Counted from the first letter of the stretch, positions 1 to 11,599 are shown. The stretch is 64,000 nucleotides of DNA from Kingdonia uniflora (GCA_014058105.1 JACGCM010000376.1:992001-1056000); one strand, 5' to 3'. The notes: generated from the sequence alone by a model not told the origin. Translations and numbers: made by a program.

Positions 1-726
1 GTTTCCTCCAAACATATAGCTTCAGACTCCGTTGTCCACTAAACTGGCAATAGCGCGTTTAAACGTCTCACTATTTCATCTCCTAGAGAAATAAACATAA
101 TTAACGAGTTTCATAAAAATGAGCATTACAGCTTTATGATTCCCTTTCTCATATAAATTGTAAAATCGTATTCTAATTGTCTATCACTGCCTGCTATTAG
201 GCTATAGCATGTGTTGCCCAGATGACGTATTGCAGGAGTTATTTCTTTCCAAACTTGGGATTAGTATGGAGGGATAGAACACCTGATTTAAAACAGCTTC
301 ATATCTGACCATTTAACAATCATTGGCACTCTTAAGCTTGCTCAAGCAGCATAGGTCCACGAGTCTAATTACAAGCTATTTGGGCGGTCTGGAAAGATGG
401 AGATGGTGGAAGTGGTGGTTTCAACAATGAAGAGATTGGGGGTAGACAGAGCACGAATACGAAGAGATTGGAGAGAAGAATCGATCATAAATTTCAAAGG
501 TATTAAGCCTAACCACACATTCAACAACGATAAGCATCATTAAACCCCGAAAGTAAACCATCATTTAAATATTTCACCACGATAGAGGAAAATATATGCA
601 AACAACACGAGATAATATAAGCAAACATTTCATTGAATTGAAATAGAAAAAATACTCGAGTTTGAATCCTAGAAGAAAAAAAGGTTAAAAATCTTATATA
701 ACATTGTTCTACATAATCTTTATCTT
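1..726. other. Downstream flank of the STP gene; no gene seen
   Basis: No coding region can be supported here. The part nearest position 726 is the expected 3' untranslated region of the sugar transporter read on the minus strand. The rest is AT-rich sequence without a recognisable domain, RNA gene or transposon end. Confidence 0.5.
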
Positions 727-2386
727 TCAGACTTCTTCGGAAGGCTTTCCGGTCTTCTCGGTCTCCATAACATCATCAGGAATATACTTGCCCCAAACTT
801 TGTGTTCTTTCCACACACTCCACATTTCTTCGATGGGTACACCCCTCGTTTCAGGCAGATAGTACCAGACAAAGCTGGCCATCACTAGCGTGAAAAAAGC
901 AAACACATAGAAGAGGCCAAACTTAGCATTACAAAGCAACCACGGGAAGATCTGAGCAATGATAAAAGTAAACAACATATTCACTGCAACCGTGATACTC
1001 TGTGCGGCGGATCTGATCTCAAGCGGGCAAATTTCACTAGGTACTAACCAAGCCAAAGGACCCCATGACCATGCAAACCCAGCAACAAAACAGCAAATGC
1101 AGAACACGACTCCCATAGCATAAGGTTGGCTTACCACAGCAACACCGCTTGTTCCAAACTTAGCCCAAATCAGACTTCCAACTATGACCTGGAAAATAAA
1201 CATCTGGAGTGCACCCTCTATTAGGAGAAATCTCCTCCCCTTCCTATCAACAAGTGCCACAGATACGAACGTTGCAGCAACATTGACTCCTCCAGTGATA
1301 ACAGCAGAAGCGAGAGAGGCTTCATTTCCGAACCCAAGAGTCTTAAATAGTACGGGCGCGTAGAACATAACTACATTAATACCGGTAAGTTGTTGTAAGC
1401 CAGGCAAAAGTGCAGCCATTATAATATGAGGCCTATACTTCCTTTCAAGAATCTTTTTCCATGGATCATTCACTAACTTTGATGCTTGACTAGCAAGGGA
1501 AATATCGTTATACTCTTCATCAATATCATCAGTTCCACGGATTCTTTTGAGTACAACTTTAGCCTCTTTGTGTTTATTACTATCAATAAGATAATTAGGA
1601 GTATCAGGCAAAAAAGATGCACCGAGCATGACAATCAAGGCAGGAACGGCAGCTAGGGCTAAACTCAAACGCCAACCCCAGCCTGCCTTGATCTTGTCAG
1701 AACCATAGTTCACAAGATTTGCTATGAGAATACCAATGGTGATCATCAATTGGAAAAGAACATTGAGTCTTCCACGGTACATGCACGGAGCCATCTCAGA
1801 GAGGTAGAGTGGCACAGACTGCATGAAATATGAAGATAATTAATATTAATCGTTAGGTTTGCAAGAATCAAATTATATGAAACTGTTTTTGAAAAGAGAA
1901 AATATGAATGTACGTATAAAGTAGTACCTGACTAGCAAATCCAACACCAACACCTAGAAAAACCCGTCCAATATAAAGCATAGCAACGTTAAACGCAATA
2001 CCGTTTAGAACTGCTCCAATTAAAAACAGGAGACCTCCAAAAATCATAGATATCTTACGGCCAAACTTCCTTGTAACCGTTGAGGCTACAAAAGAAGCTA
2101 CAAGTGCGGCAAGGTACAAAGAGGAAGTAAATAAAGTGAGTGTCTCACTGTTGAATGTGCAGTACTGATTGGTGTTTTGGATGCCAATCTCCTTCTCATA
2201 TACGCTCGGAAAGAATTTCATCAGAAAAGGATGCATTGCGGTAACTCCCCCAGAAATACCAATATCATAACCAAATATTAAACCACCACATGAAGCAACT
2301 AATATAGCCCAAAAAACGTAAAACGTCATCCCTCCATTATACGATTTGTTTGGTCCCACAGACGAAACCATCGCACCACCCGCCAT
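727..2386 (-). CDS. STP: Sugar transport protein (STP-type monosaccharide/H+ symporter)
   Basis: Plasma-membrane hexose/proton symporter of the major facilitator superfamily, MST/STP branch. Coding exons on the minus strand are 2386..1928 (153 codons) and 1818..727 (363 codons plus stop), giving 516 aa against about 510-525 for the family. The intron 1927..1819 starts GT and ends AG and joins GFASQ to [11 protein letters not shown], a family hallmark. Visible motifs are [12 protein letters not shown] with Asp41 (the proton-coupling Asp of STP10), Cys76 in NQYC and a Cys near residue 447 in LLCNAKFG (the pair that forms the lid disulfide in STP10), VDRKGRR, and [11 protein letters not shown] after the last helix. 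The N-terminus MAGGAMVSS resembles the STP8/10/11 type. The start was chosen because it gives the standard N-terminus. No frameshift is seen, so it is probably functional. The exact paralogue is uncertain. Confidence 0.94.
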
Positions 2387-2407
2387 ATTGTGCTTGTTAA
2401 ACCTTAA

Positions 2408-2694
2408 CTGAAACAAGATGTGAAAGGTTAACACATAAATAACTAATAATTTGTTTTTTCTAATATAACAAAGTAAATACAGACTAGATAATTGGATTCT
2501 TTCTTTAACATGAAGAGAACACGAGATACAAAGCAAAATATCAAATCAAACTATGAGTTACAGACTCTAAATATGATCATAAGAACCCGAATTTACAAAC
2601 ACAAAGTAAGAAAACTTACTTGATCAACAAAAGACAGAGGAAAATCTAGAGGATGAATTGAGTAGTTTATGAAACAAAGTTAGTTGTATTTATA
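2408..2694 (-). promoter_or_regulatory. STP 5' leader with intron and TATA box
   Basis: Reading the minus strand, a TATAAATA box lies at 2694..2687. A donor CAA|GTAAGTTTT at 2619 and an acceptor TTTCAG ending at 2408 define a leader intron about 20 bases before the ATG at 2386. Upstream open reading on this strand has no transporter homology and is treated as leader. The TATA box and intron are inferred from consensus only. Confidence 0.55.
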
Positions 2695-2879
2695 GAAGGG
2701 ATAATAGGATGTCCGAATCCTAATATGTGTAGAGATTATGTATTATCCAAATCCTAACATGAGTAGGGTAACCGTAAGAGTAATTGTTAATACTAGGATT
2801 TAGATAAGTTTTACATTTTAGAATCTTTGTAGTTTGGAGTCATAGTTGGAGTTGGAGTAAAATATATAATTTGAAATTA

Positions 2880-3366
2880 TTATGTTTCTGAGCAAGCCCA
2901 AATTTTAACTTGCAAAGTTTAGGGAAGTTTAAGACAGTTTTGGGGCAAAATACCCAAGATAAGTATACCTTCCAAGATATCAGAATTAGGGAACTTCGTG
3001 CTCCTAGTTTCTATACACGTGGAAATTTGGACTCGAGTTTTTTCATCCGAATGCTTGCAGTTATGCAATGGGCTTCATGGTAAATCAAGTTTGGGCAGTA
3101 AAAGATGATCATGGTGCAATGCCTCGATCCTATGCCATAATTAATTAAGAGCGTTATACCAAGGAATGGTATAGTTCTAGGCCTCAATTTCTCTCTAGGA
3201 TTGAGAATCCTATTACTGAATATTTTAGATTTGATTAGCTTGGTTTCAGGAGCTTTGTGTGGTCACCTGTTGTTATAGCTCTTTCCCTTTCTCTTTTGTT
3301 TCTTGCTTCTTTGTCCCCATGTAACCTTTTTTCCTTAATAAAACTTCTCACTTAGCAAAAAAAAAA
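2880..3366 (+). repeat. LINE-like 3' tail with A-run
   Basis: The stretch ends in a polyadenylation-type sequence (TTAATAAAAC) followed by ten A at 3357-3366. This is the form of the 3' end of a plant non-LTR retrotransposon or a processed transcript. No reverse transcriptase motif is left, so the class is an inference. Confidence 0.35.
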
Positions 3367-4100
3367 CAGCCTTATACGAAGGGTTCAACAAATAACACTG
3401 GAGGTGTTGATATTGCAACTAGATCCAATGTGTGAGCAAGAAATGCAGTGGGTGGATTGTTGTTTACCAATGGCTTTTGGAATATTTAAAGCATCAAGAT
3501 CAACAAGTTTGAAAAACTCTTCAATGTTCATACATCAAGTAATGTTGTGTGTGTTGAACATGTATTCAGATACGAAACTAAAATGAACGAAAAGAAAATT
3601 AAAAACCGATGATCGAGGCTTGCAGTCACTGCAATTTACTTAAGATAGATTTTACCCTGTGTATGATGCTTCACAGTTAATGGCACTTGTCTCCCAAGAT
3701 AAAATGATCGAATCGTACAAACTTAAATCACTCAAGTCGATACGACTGTCGAACTATCTGTGATATTACTCTTAAGAATGAAGCAATGAAAAATAAAAGA
3801 GATTCGGGTATTTTTTATGTGTTGCAAATAATGCAGAAATGAGCTATTTATATATAGAGGAGAATGTGATTTATTGAAGCACCTGTTGACAGGGTTGTGC
3901 CCCAAGAAACACCTATGTAAAGGGTTGTAACCCTTGGAGATAGTAACCAACTCCTGAATAAACACCCAAAAAACAGACGAAAAATGACTAAGTTTAATCT
4001 ATAAATTCCCATGAGCCCATGACCCAAGGCCCGGTCATGGGTCGGGTCGTGCAAGCAAGCCCATGGGCGTCTCCATATAGCAAGCCTTTACACACTTGCC
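3367..4100. other. Non-genic stretch
   Basis: No gene can be supported; the short open frames have no recognisable motif. It contains the palindromic stretch around 4014-4065 built from repeated CATGGG/CCCATG words. It ends with the left target-site copy (4091-4100) of the element that follows. Confidence 0.4.
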
Positions 4101-5189
4101 GAGAAAAAGTCCGGTCCTAAGCGCTTAGGACCAAGAACCGTCCTAAGCACCTCTCCATTAGACACGTGTCCCATTTAACTCACTTACTTAACCAAGGTTA
4201 ACTAGAAGATTAATTAGTCATCAAGCAAGGAGAAAAACATTAGATATGAATATGTTCTTTCCATTTTTAAAGATTCTCATTACTATTTCGTAGTTGGCAT
4301 AAAAAAGAGAGGAAGAATACCTAGGATTCTTGACCAATATTTTTCTACACATCTAATTTAATAACCCGGTTATAATAAATTTTCAATCATATAAAAATTA
4401 TCGTTTTTACGTGTGGATACCTTCTTTTTGCGGTAGATAGAAGATGGAACTCGAGATCTTATCGAGGTTTTTTTTTTGAGGGGAAGTACCTTGCTTCATT
4501 GATAAAAACATAAAAATTGTCCAAAAAAAATTATATTAACAACATATTTTAATCCACAATTCGAATTGAGAAACCCTAATTAGCAGAAAAGTACGAAGAA
4601 CACCCCAATTGGTTGGGAAAAATCTTTTTTAGAGTTTTAATTGCTCAAATAAATCAATTACAATCAAATTTCTCTCAAGCTCTAAGTCTCTCTCTCTCTG
4701 AACTTTGATTGATCTAACATGATCTAATCTTGACTAGCATTGCCCCTTTAAAAGGATTACAACTTCCTATTACAAAATAGGACAATTATGCCCTTAAACG
4801 CCTAAAGAAATAGGTTGAACCGCGCCTTTGTTCGAACATAACAAGTCTATATTCGAACAGAAAAAAGTGTATTCGAACAGAACACTCTGAACTTTATTTA
4901 TTTGAATAAAAATCAAGTTTGCTCGAATAGACCTGAAGTCGTTCGAACGGCTCCAAATCTCGTTCGAACGACTTGGTCAAAAATTTCATAAAAATACCCC
5001 TAGATCCTCCTGGATCATATTTGGTGATTGATATTCTTCCCCTTAATTTAAGGATAAAAATATGAATAAGAGCCAATTAATACCCTAACTAACCTTGGTT
5101 AAGAAGGTGAGTTAAATGAGACACATGTCAAATGGAGAGGCGCTTAAGACGGTTCTCGGTCCTAAGCACTTAGGACCAAACTTTTTCTC
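4101..5189. mobile_element. Non-autonomous Mutator-like element with ~100-bp terminal inverted repeats
   Basis: The first ~103 bases (from GAGAAAAAGT at 4101) are the reverse complement of the last ~103 (ending ACTTTTTCTC at 5189), with roughly 88-90% identity by eye. Direct flanks 4091-4100 (CACACTTGCC) and 5190-5199 (CACACTCGCC) match at 9 of 10 positions, a target-site duplication of the size Mutator-like elements make. Each inverted repeat holds a near-perfect 20-bp palindrome (GGTCCTAAGCGCTTAGGACC on the left). The interior has no transposase. It carries several copies of a TTCGAAC word between 4830 and 4972 and a TC run near 4690. The class rests on repeat length and duplication size. 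Confidence 0.82.
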
Positions 5190-5233
5190 CACACTCGCCT
5201 CACACACGCATGAGGGCACCACCTACTTACACA

Positions 5234-5382
5234 TGCTACACATGATAGTAGTGTACAACCCATTATAATGTGAAAATCCTCTTTTCACTTATCCAATGTG
5301 GAACTAAAAAGAAACACCAAGGCTGTGCTTGGTTAATCGCAAGTGGGTGCATTTGGCAAGCCGGTGTAATCGCATTGGTGAA
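5234..5382 (-). repeat. Left LTR fragment of the gypsy element
   Basis: This stretch, starting TGCTACACATG, matches 7600-7746 in the same orientation over nearly all its length, including the shared CCAATGTGG and GGCAAGCCGGTG words. It is cut short by the junction with the reverse transcriptase. Confidence 0.75.
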
Positions 5383-5384
5383 AA

Positions 5385-5990
5385 ATGTCGAATAAACTTT
5401 CTTAAATACTGACAAGAACTCATAAAACTCCTCACTTCCGTCACTGTACGAGATCGAGGCCAATTTATAATGACCGAGACCTTCTCTGTATCGACTTTAA
5501 GCTCATCGCCACCAACAATAAACCCCAAGTATACCAGTTCCTTCTTCTCAAACTGGCACTTCTTCCCGTTTAGAAAAAGTTGTTGTGAACGTAAAATGCC
5601 CAACATTTTGCGTAAATGCACAAGGTGTTCCTCCCATGTATGACTATCTATTAAGATGTCATCCAAATACGCAATCGTAAAATTATCAATAAAAGTACGA
5701 AGTACCTCATTCATTAATTGCATAAATGTCGTCGGAGCATTGCATAACCCAAAGGGCATCACCAACCACTCAAATAGTCTTTGTTTGGTCTTGAACACTG
5801 TCTTCCAAGTATCTTCTTCTCGAATTCTAACTTGATGGTAACCCGACTTAAGATCCAACTTGGTAAAAAAATCAAGCCTTTTGCAACTCATCTAAAAGTT
5901 TGTCAATCCGTAGATATAGATAACGATTCTTCACAGTAATCTTGTTCAGTGTCATATAATCCGCACACATCCTCCAAGACCCATCCTTCT
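5385..5990 (-). pseudogene. Gypsy reverse transcriptase fragment
   Basis: The minus-strand translation shows the ordered gypsy-type RT blocks: KLDLKSGYHQVRI, VMPFGLCNAPTTFMQLMN, the catalytic YLDDIL, CQFEKKELVYLGFIV, and the start of the connection region with SFMSSCQYLRKFI. The N-terminal block (NKITVKNRYLY) is in another frame near 5920, so there is a frameshift at about 5885. The protein ends where it meets the LTR fragment, before RNase H. It cannot be functional. Confidence 0.9.
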
Positions 5991-6066
5991 TCGGCACCAA
6001 TGACATCAGTGAACCACAAGGTGAGCAACTTGGATTAATGACTCCTTGTTCTAGGAGTTCATGTAA

Positions 6067-6858
6067 CTATTTATTGATCTCTTTAGACTCTGTGACAAAA
6101 TTATGATACAGCCCAATATTAGGTAGTGTCTCACCATTCAACAAGGTGATATCATGCTCAATATCCCTCTTATACAGCATCCCTTGCATGCCCAGAAATA
6201 AGTCTCCATACTCCTCTTGTAACTTCCCCATATCAGTTTGTTGCTTAGGAGACATTGCCAAAGTATATAATACCTTAGCCGACGGACCCTCTTGAAACGG
6301 TCGCACCAACAATAATACAAATTTATTGCTCATATTAACCAACCTCTTCGCGTGAGTCGTTGTTACTAAATTATTGGTAGTGATATGTTCCTTGCAAGTA
6401 TTGATATGATATTTTGTCCCCTCCTTCACAAGACGATACTTGCTAGCTCTACGGTAAAGGATTGCATCCCGGTCCCAAAGATAAGGACTACCCAAGATAA
6501 CTTGGCATACATCTAATGGAACCACCTCGCACGTCACTTCGTCAATAAATTTCTCAGTAATCGCAAACTTGAACGTACAATGCTTAGTGATTTTCAATTC
6601 CGCGTCTTTCTGAATCCAACCCAAACCATACAGCTTAGGATGAGCCACAGTAGCTAAACCCATCTTCTTCACCACCGCCTTAGAGATTAAATTCTTCTGA
6701 CTACCCGAATCAATAATGGTCTCGACTAAGTTCTGCTTCACTTGAATGTTGACATAAAATAGTTCTTCCCGACTCGCCTCGTCGAAAGTTATAGGTTGCT
6801 TGAACATTAGAGAAAGTTTAGGATTTGGTTTTTCTAAATCTGGAAGATCCACAATCAT
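6067..6858 (-). pseudogene. Gypsy aspartic protease region
   Basis: The open minus-strand frame of about 260 codons contains ETIIDSGSQKNLIS. DSG is the active-site triad of retroviral-type pepsins, followed by the usual hydrophobic blocks (GLGWIQ, VILGSPYLWDRD). The C-terminal part (LQEEYGDLF and DIEHDI) corresponds to the linker into reverse transcriptase. A stop separates it from the RT frame. Confidence 0.82.
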
Positions 6859-6899
6859 TGCGGCTAGTGCACGTTTCTCTTTCTTGCTCCTCTCCTCCT

Positions 6900-7560
6900 T
6901 CAGCCTAAGTTCCGGGTGAAGTTTCTAACATTTATCTGAAATGTGCCCATTATCCTTACAATGACTACAGTAAATCCCCTTGGATGAAGACCCTTCTCCT
7001 CAAGACTCCCCTTTCTGCTCATTCTTCCAATTAGACTTGTACCTCGACTTGCTTTTGTTGTATTTCTTGTCATTCTTCAAGTATTTGCCTTCAATAACAA
7101 TTGCCTTAACGGTAGCATCTTCGATATTTCCACAGTAAAGAGCTTTAACTCTCTTCTAATAGACTTTGACAAATCCCCCCTATATTTTATAAATACTTCA
7201 TACTCATCCATATCAATGTCCAAAACCAACACTTGGTTATGAAACTCTGTAGTGAATTATTGTACAGATTGCCCAAACTTCTGGCGTAAGTTGTATCATT
7301 TGTACCATCGCTCTTGTTCATACCCAATTGGATAAAATTGATTCCTCACTAACACTTTAAATTCTTTCCAACTCAAACTTCCTACTTCGTGACATTTTCG
7401 ATAGGTTTTTACCACGTTAGTGAATGACTTGCGAATTTTTATGTAGAGAAATAAAAATTTTGAGTGTTAGAATATTCATAAACAGAAAAAATAGGTCTCT
7501 AACCTATCTAACCAATTATCCAATTTCTCGACATCGATTGAACCATCGAATACCAAAATT
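6900..7560 (-). pseudogene. Gypsy gag remnant with CCHC zinc knuckle
   Basis: On the minus strand around 6925-6970 the translation reads CSHCKDNGHISDKC, a perfect CX2CX4HX4C knuckle, followed by a stop. Upstream gag sequence to about 7560 is broken by several stops. The position directly before the protease agrees with gypsy gene order. Confidence 0.75.
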
Positions 7561-7599
7561 TTAATCTTAAAGTCAATACGAAGATTATGCATAGGATTC

Positions 7600-7746
7600 A
7601 TGCTACACATGGTAGTAGTGTGCAGCACATTATAATGTGAAAATCCTATTTTCACTTATCCAATGTGGGACTAAAAAGAAACACCAAGTTTGTGCTTGGT
7701 TCATCGCAATTAGGTGCATTTGGCAAGCCGGTGTAATCGTATTGGC
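7600..7746 (-). repeat. Right LTR fragment of the gypsy element
   Basis: Direct repeat of 5234-5382. For a minus-strand element this is the 5' LTR. Words from it (CAAGTGGGTGCA, CAAGCCGGTGCA) recur near 8078-8100, so the LTR may be longer or may be followed by a second degraded copy. Confidence 0.7.
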
Positions 7747-7925
7747 GTGCATTGCACCCCTTACAGTGCATTGCGATAAAGATGATTGGTTTACTCCTTT
7801 AACAACTCAAGATTCCTAAAAAAAATGGAGACAAAAGATTTGAAAAAAAAATCATATTTCCAAATGTTAATTGCTCTCTCCTCCTTCATATGGAGAAAAT
7901 TTAGTTCTCAAATTAAAATATCAAA

Positions 7926-7949
7926 CTGAGAGAGAGAGAGAGAGAGAGA
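7926..7949. repeat. (GA)n microsatellite
   Basis: An uninterrupted run of GA dinucleotides in non-genic sequence. Confidence 0.9.
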
Positions 7950-8318
7950 TCTCGTCGACAAACTCTATTTTTTTTTTAGCAATTTGTGGATCGTGATTAT
8001 TTAGCACCGTGGTGCATAATTTTTTTTACCACAGTGTGGTGCAGCAATTCCATTAACATATTTTTTGGCGACTGCAAGCCGGTGCACTGCAAGTGGGTGC
8101 AGCTGCTTCAACGAATCAGCCCGCAAGTTGAAATACCCGTATGGGCTTGTACTTTTGGAAGGCGCCACATTTTCATGAACTTACTTTTCCAAAGTTTATA
8201 AGGAATGTTATTAGTCTTTGATGAGCGTGTAATTATAACATTTTTAATATACCCGAACATGTATTTTAGTCGTCCATTATATTTATTTTTGGATACTTAT
8301 GCTCGTTTGTTTGATTGT

Positions 8319-8385
8319 AGCTATTGGAGATGGACATTTGAAACCAAGCTCTTAAAGTTAAGTAAAAGTGTCTCCAATAGTTCAT
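8319..8385. repeat. Short inverted repeat (MITE-like hairpin)
   Basis: GCTATTGGAGATGGACATT at the left is nearly the reverse complement of AAGTGTCTCCAATAG at the right, leaving a small loop. The size and symmetry suggest a miniature inverted-repeat element. No clear target duplication was found. Confidence 0.4.
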
Positions 8386-8399
8386 AGCACAAAAAGTGA

Positions 8400-8700
8400 T
8401 TGGTTGTAATATTAAAAGAAATTATTGTGAAAATATTCTTTAGAATTTAATGTATAGTTTCTAAATTTGGGTTCCTTCTCCTATAAAAGGAACCCTCCCC
8501 CCATTGTAATTGGGCATCTCATATTGGAGCAAGTTTAGAAGAAATAAAGTCTTAGTTTTATTTAATTATCTCATCTCTCTTTTATTTTCTTTTGTAAATA
8601 GTTAGCTAGTTCATGCAATGATCTTGGGAATGATAGAAGGCTAATCCCTTCTGGTGTTGATCACACTACCCTACACATGTTGGGGAAAATTTATGGTTTA
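8400..8700 (+). repeat. LTR-like fragment with TATA box
   Basis: It contains CTATAAAAGG at about 8480, then a pyrimidine-rich start-like region, and GAAATAAAGTC as a possible polyadenylation signal about 60 bases later. That U3-R order is typical of an LTR. No partner LTR, internal domain or target duplication was identified. Confidence 0.35.
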
Positions 8701-9070
8701 GGTTATAACAATAAATACATGGAATTGTAACAGTCGTTAGATTATAAGGGTTATTTCATCTATTCTTGTAATTTATTTAATCCTAAAATACCCCCATTTT
8801 TTCTATACCAAATCCCTCAAAATAGGCATCTCAATCGTAATTACCTTACGAAATGTAGGGTATAAATGGAAGTCCAATCCAGAACTTTTCTCCATTACGA
8901 AATCAGGTATATTTTAGCAATTCTAAATAAAAAATCAGGGGACAATTTTTTTTAAAATTCCTAAATTACCCTCTCACATTCATCTAAATTTTGCACTATC
9001 TTCTTTCTCTCTCTCCTTTGATCGATCGACCGATTTCGCAGACATAACAACATGGAGTCCCGTAAGTCAT

Positions 9071-9190
9071 CTCTTCCAAGTGGAGTACGCATGGAAGCAA
9101 TGAACTCAGCAGCAATCAGTCTTCGATCAAAAACACACATTGTGTTAGTGAGCATCAACAAGGCGAACTCAAAACTCTTATTTCACCATT
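9071..9190 (+). pseudogene. Fragment of 20S proteasome subunit alpha type-1 (PAF)
   Basis: Translation gives LFQVEYA in one frame (9071-9090) and, after loss of one base, MEAMNSAAISLRSKTHIVL followed by SINKANSKL in the next frame (9091-9180). These match the conserved N-terminal region of proteasome alpha-1 (LFQVEYAMEAV, SAAIGLRSKTHVVL, NKANSEL). Only about 40 of roughly 280 residues are present and the frame is broken, so it is a dead gene fragment. It lies about 0.6 kb from Mutator-like transposase remains on the other strand, which suggests capture by a transposon, though the capturing element's ends were not found. Confidence 0.8.
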
Positions 9191-9759
9191 GTATCCCATG
9201 GGAACCCATCATCGAATATTTTCACAGCATGGAGATTTTGAGAGAAAGAGAGAGTTGGGTATAATAAATTTGATGAATTCTTCGGTGCTTGATCTTGGGG
9301 AAAAAATTAAGAGTTGTGCTTACTTTTTGAAATTTGAGCATGTTTTCAAATGAATCAAATGTTGCAACCCCAACAAATGGGGTTAACAATTGGGGAAGAA
9401 TAAGGGGTTATCATGCTGGGTATTATAAGATTCAACATTTTCATGATGCGAAGTAAATTGAATTTGAGTTTTTGGGTGTTTTTTAGGGCTTGAATTTGAG
9501 TGATTGAGTGTGGCTTGAGTTATTATTTGAGCTTATTTGGTTGTTGTTTTGTAACCCTTTCAGAGAATTTGAGTTTGGGTGAAATCATCAAGTTCATATG
9601 TGGTAAATCATTAAGTTCTTCCTTAGGTAGTTTGCTTGCCCTTGGTTTCTTAACTCTTTTAGTATTTTCTTCACCACTTTATAAACTATTGTTTTTTCTT
9701 TTTGGCTTTGATGCAACTTTTTTTTTTTTAAGTCACAATTACCTTTTGTCTATCTCTGA
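9191..9759. other. Stretch between the PAF fragment and the MULE relic
   Basis: The open frame at 9500-9895 on the plus strand lacks any recognisable domain and is mostly hydrophobic, low-complexity translation. I regard it as non-coding. Confidence 0.4.
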
Positions 9760-10330
9760 CAATAGTCTCATGTTAAAGTGGGTCAAACTGTGTTCTCTCA
9801 TGCTGCAGTGGATCAAACTGTATAGTCTCAACCTCAACTTAAGAAGTAGAACATATTGGTGGTCCTTCATCATCTTCCATCATAACTACATCTAGCGGTT
9901 AAATTAAAGGTGGGGGCACAACTTCTATAGTCACTGCATATACATAGAAATGTATATCTCACATATTATCCACATCACTACAATGCCACATCTTATACAA
10001 ACTTATATCATTACAAACATTCACTATCTCACCTGCACACAGTGTCATCACCACTATCCCAGAGCCAGGTGAGATAACTATATTTATCCTAACAATATCA
10101 GACATAATATACTCCAATAGACCTTGATAGTAAAACTAATTTCCATCTACATTTTTAAATATATGCATGTCTCCATCAATGTATAGACGATGTGTGTACC
10201 ATGTTTCCCCAGGTTCAGACCATCTACCTCCCCAATGAATAATGACATTTCTTAGGTCATTCTTGTCATTGTAGCATACCCCAAACACTATATAATTAAG
10301 AAAAATATTATGGCAGCATACCCAAAACAC
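9760..10330 (-). pseudogene. Mutator-like transposase N-terminal relic
   Basis: The minus-strand translation has VIIHWGGRW followed by YIDGDMHIFKNVDGN, the N-terminal domain that precedes MULE transposases (an IHxGG block, then a YxGG/DGxxxxxxxVD block). After a stop it continues YYQGLLEYIMSDIV and YKMWHCSDVDNM, then an acidic linker (EMMMEDDEGPP). Several in-frame stops are present and the catalytic and SWIM domains are missing. Confidence 0.65.
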
Positions 10331-10689
10331 CTAATTTAAAAACACCATTTGTAAAATCCTCAATTTTTTTAATATACCCTAATTTTAAAATAACAGAAAA
10401 CCAAAATCTTAATTTTCTAATCCAAACTACTTTAAAAAGCCCCAATTTTGTAATCCAAACTCTAATTCTTAACACAAATCTTCTAACTTTCAAAATGGGA
10501 AAACCAAATCAACAGATATTAGAGAGAGATTTACACATTTTGGCTATTCAGAAAAGAAAAGAAAAAGAGCTAGAGAGAGATACTTACATTGTGATTAGGA
10601 GGGAGATAAGATATTCAAAGGCTTGGTAAAATTAGGTATTAGATTCCTGCACTCTAGTTTTTATAAATTTTCATAGTTAGAGAAGATAC

Positions 10690-10945
10690 AAATTTCCCTC
10701 CAAGAATAATTTTTTGGTGAAGAGATGACCTGAAGACAACTTGTTTACTTGTTAGAAGAAATCACGTGCAACTCGTGTGAGGGTAGTTTAGTCAGTTCAT
10801 ATCAAAATTTGAGTTCAACGGAGGTTGACCTGTGGTCAAAGGCCATTTTGGGACCAAAACTGCATATTTAAACAACTTGGGGACTAAAGGCAAATATTTA
10901 GTTTGTAAGTGGGACTGTAGTTAAAAGATTCCAAAATTCCAAAAA
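10690..10945. repeat. Possible end of the Mutator-like element
   Basis: The repeated GGGACCAAA / GGGGACTAAA / GGGACTGTAG words and the statement-like spacing resemble terminal regions of plant Mutator or CACTA elements. The matching inverted copy on the left side was not found, so this is a weak call. Confidence 0.3.
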
Positions 10946-11599
10946 CATAATTTTTTTTTTTTTTTACCTTTTGTAAAATACTCGGGCTTGATATTTTTAG
11001 TGAGGAGGTACAAACCAATGTACTTGTTCAGTGTTACTCCAGCTGTAGTCGCTCCACATGCACTCTCTGACAACGTATAACCACGAGATAGTGTTGGCAC
11101 CTATTCTAGACACGAAATGAAACAAACTCCAAATATAGATGTTTCAAATAACATCACAAAGGTGTGTGTGTATTTATATATATATATATGAGGCTAAGGT
11201 CTCTAAAAATCTCCCCATAAACTGGGTTAGGAGTCGATAGGTCACACCAAACCAAGTTCGAGTGGGATCAAAACTGAACTGCCCCAAACACTCCCCCTTG
11301 GTGTGTCCTACATCAAGACAACTTGCCTCATTAAAACCTTCACCAAGCAAATCCCTTTGGGCAAAGAGCTATGCAAGGAAAAAGTACAATCTTATGTCTT
11401 AGATGGGTGGTAGACGCGTATAAGTTGCCTCATCAAAATGGCCTTTAGCTTGTAAAAACCCTATGGACAAAAACTGCACTATCAAGAAAAAAAGTACAAC
11501 ACGCAAGTGTCCACGTCAGGTAAAAACCACTCCCCCAAACATTTATCTCCCAGAGATGTATTTCCTAGAGACGTCAATAAAATACACTTCCAAAGAATA

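Larger units (their letters stand above)
5234..7750 (-). mobile_element. Decayed, internally deleted Ty3/gypsy LTR retrotransposon
   Basis: On the minus strand, right to left, come gag remnants with a CCHC zinc knuckle, an aspartic protease region and part of a reverse transcriptase. They lie between two direct repeats that look like LTR pieces (5234-5382 and 7600-7746). RNase H and integrase are absent: the reverse transcriptase runs straight into the left repeat. Stops and frameshifts break the reading frame. The true outer ends are uncertain, because the right LTR may continue past 7750. Confidence 0.85.

Noticed and set aside
9500..9895. 131-codon plus-strand frame as a membrane protein gene
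   Set aside because: Hydrophobic low-complexity translation with no known family. Its right part overlaps the MULE relic read on the other strand.
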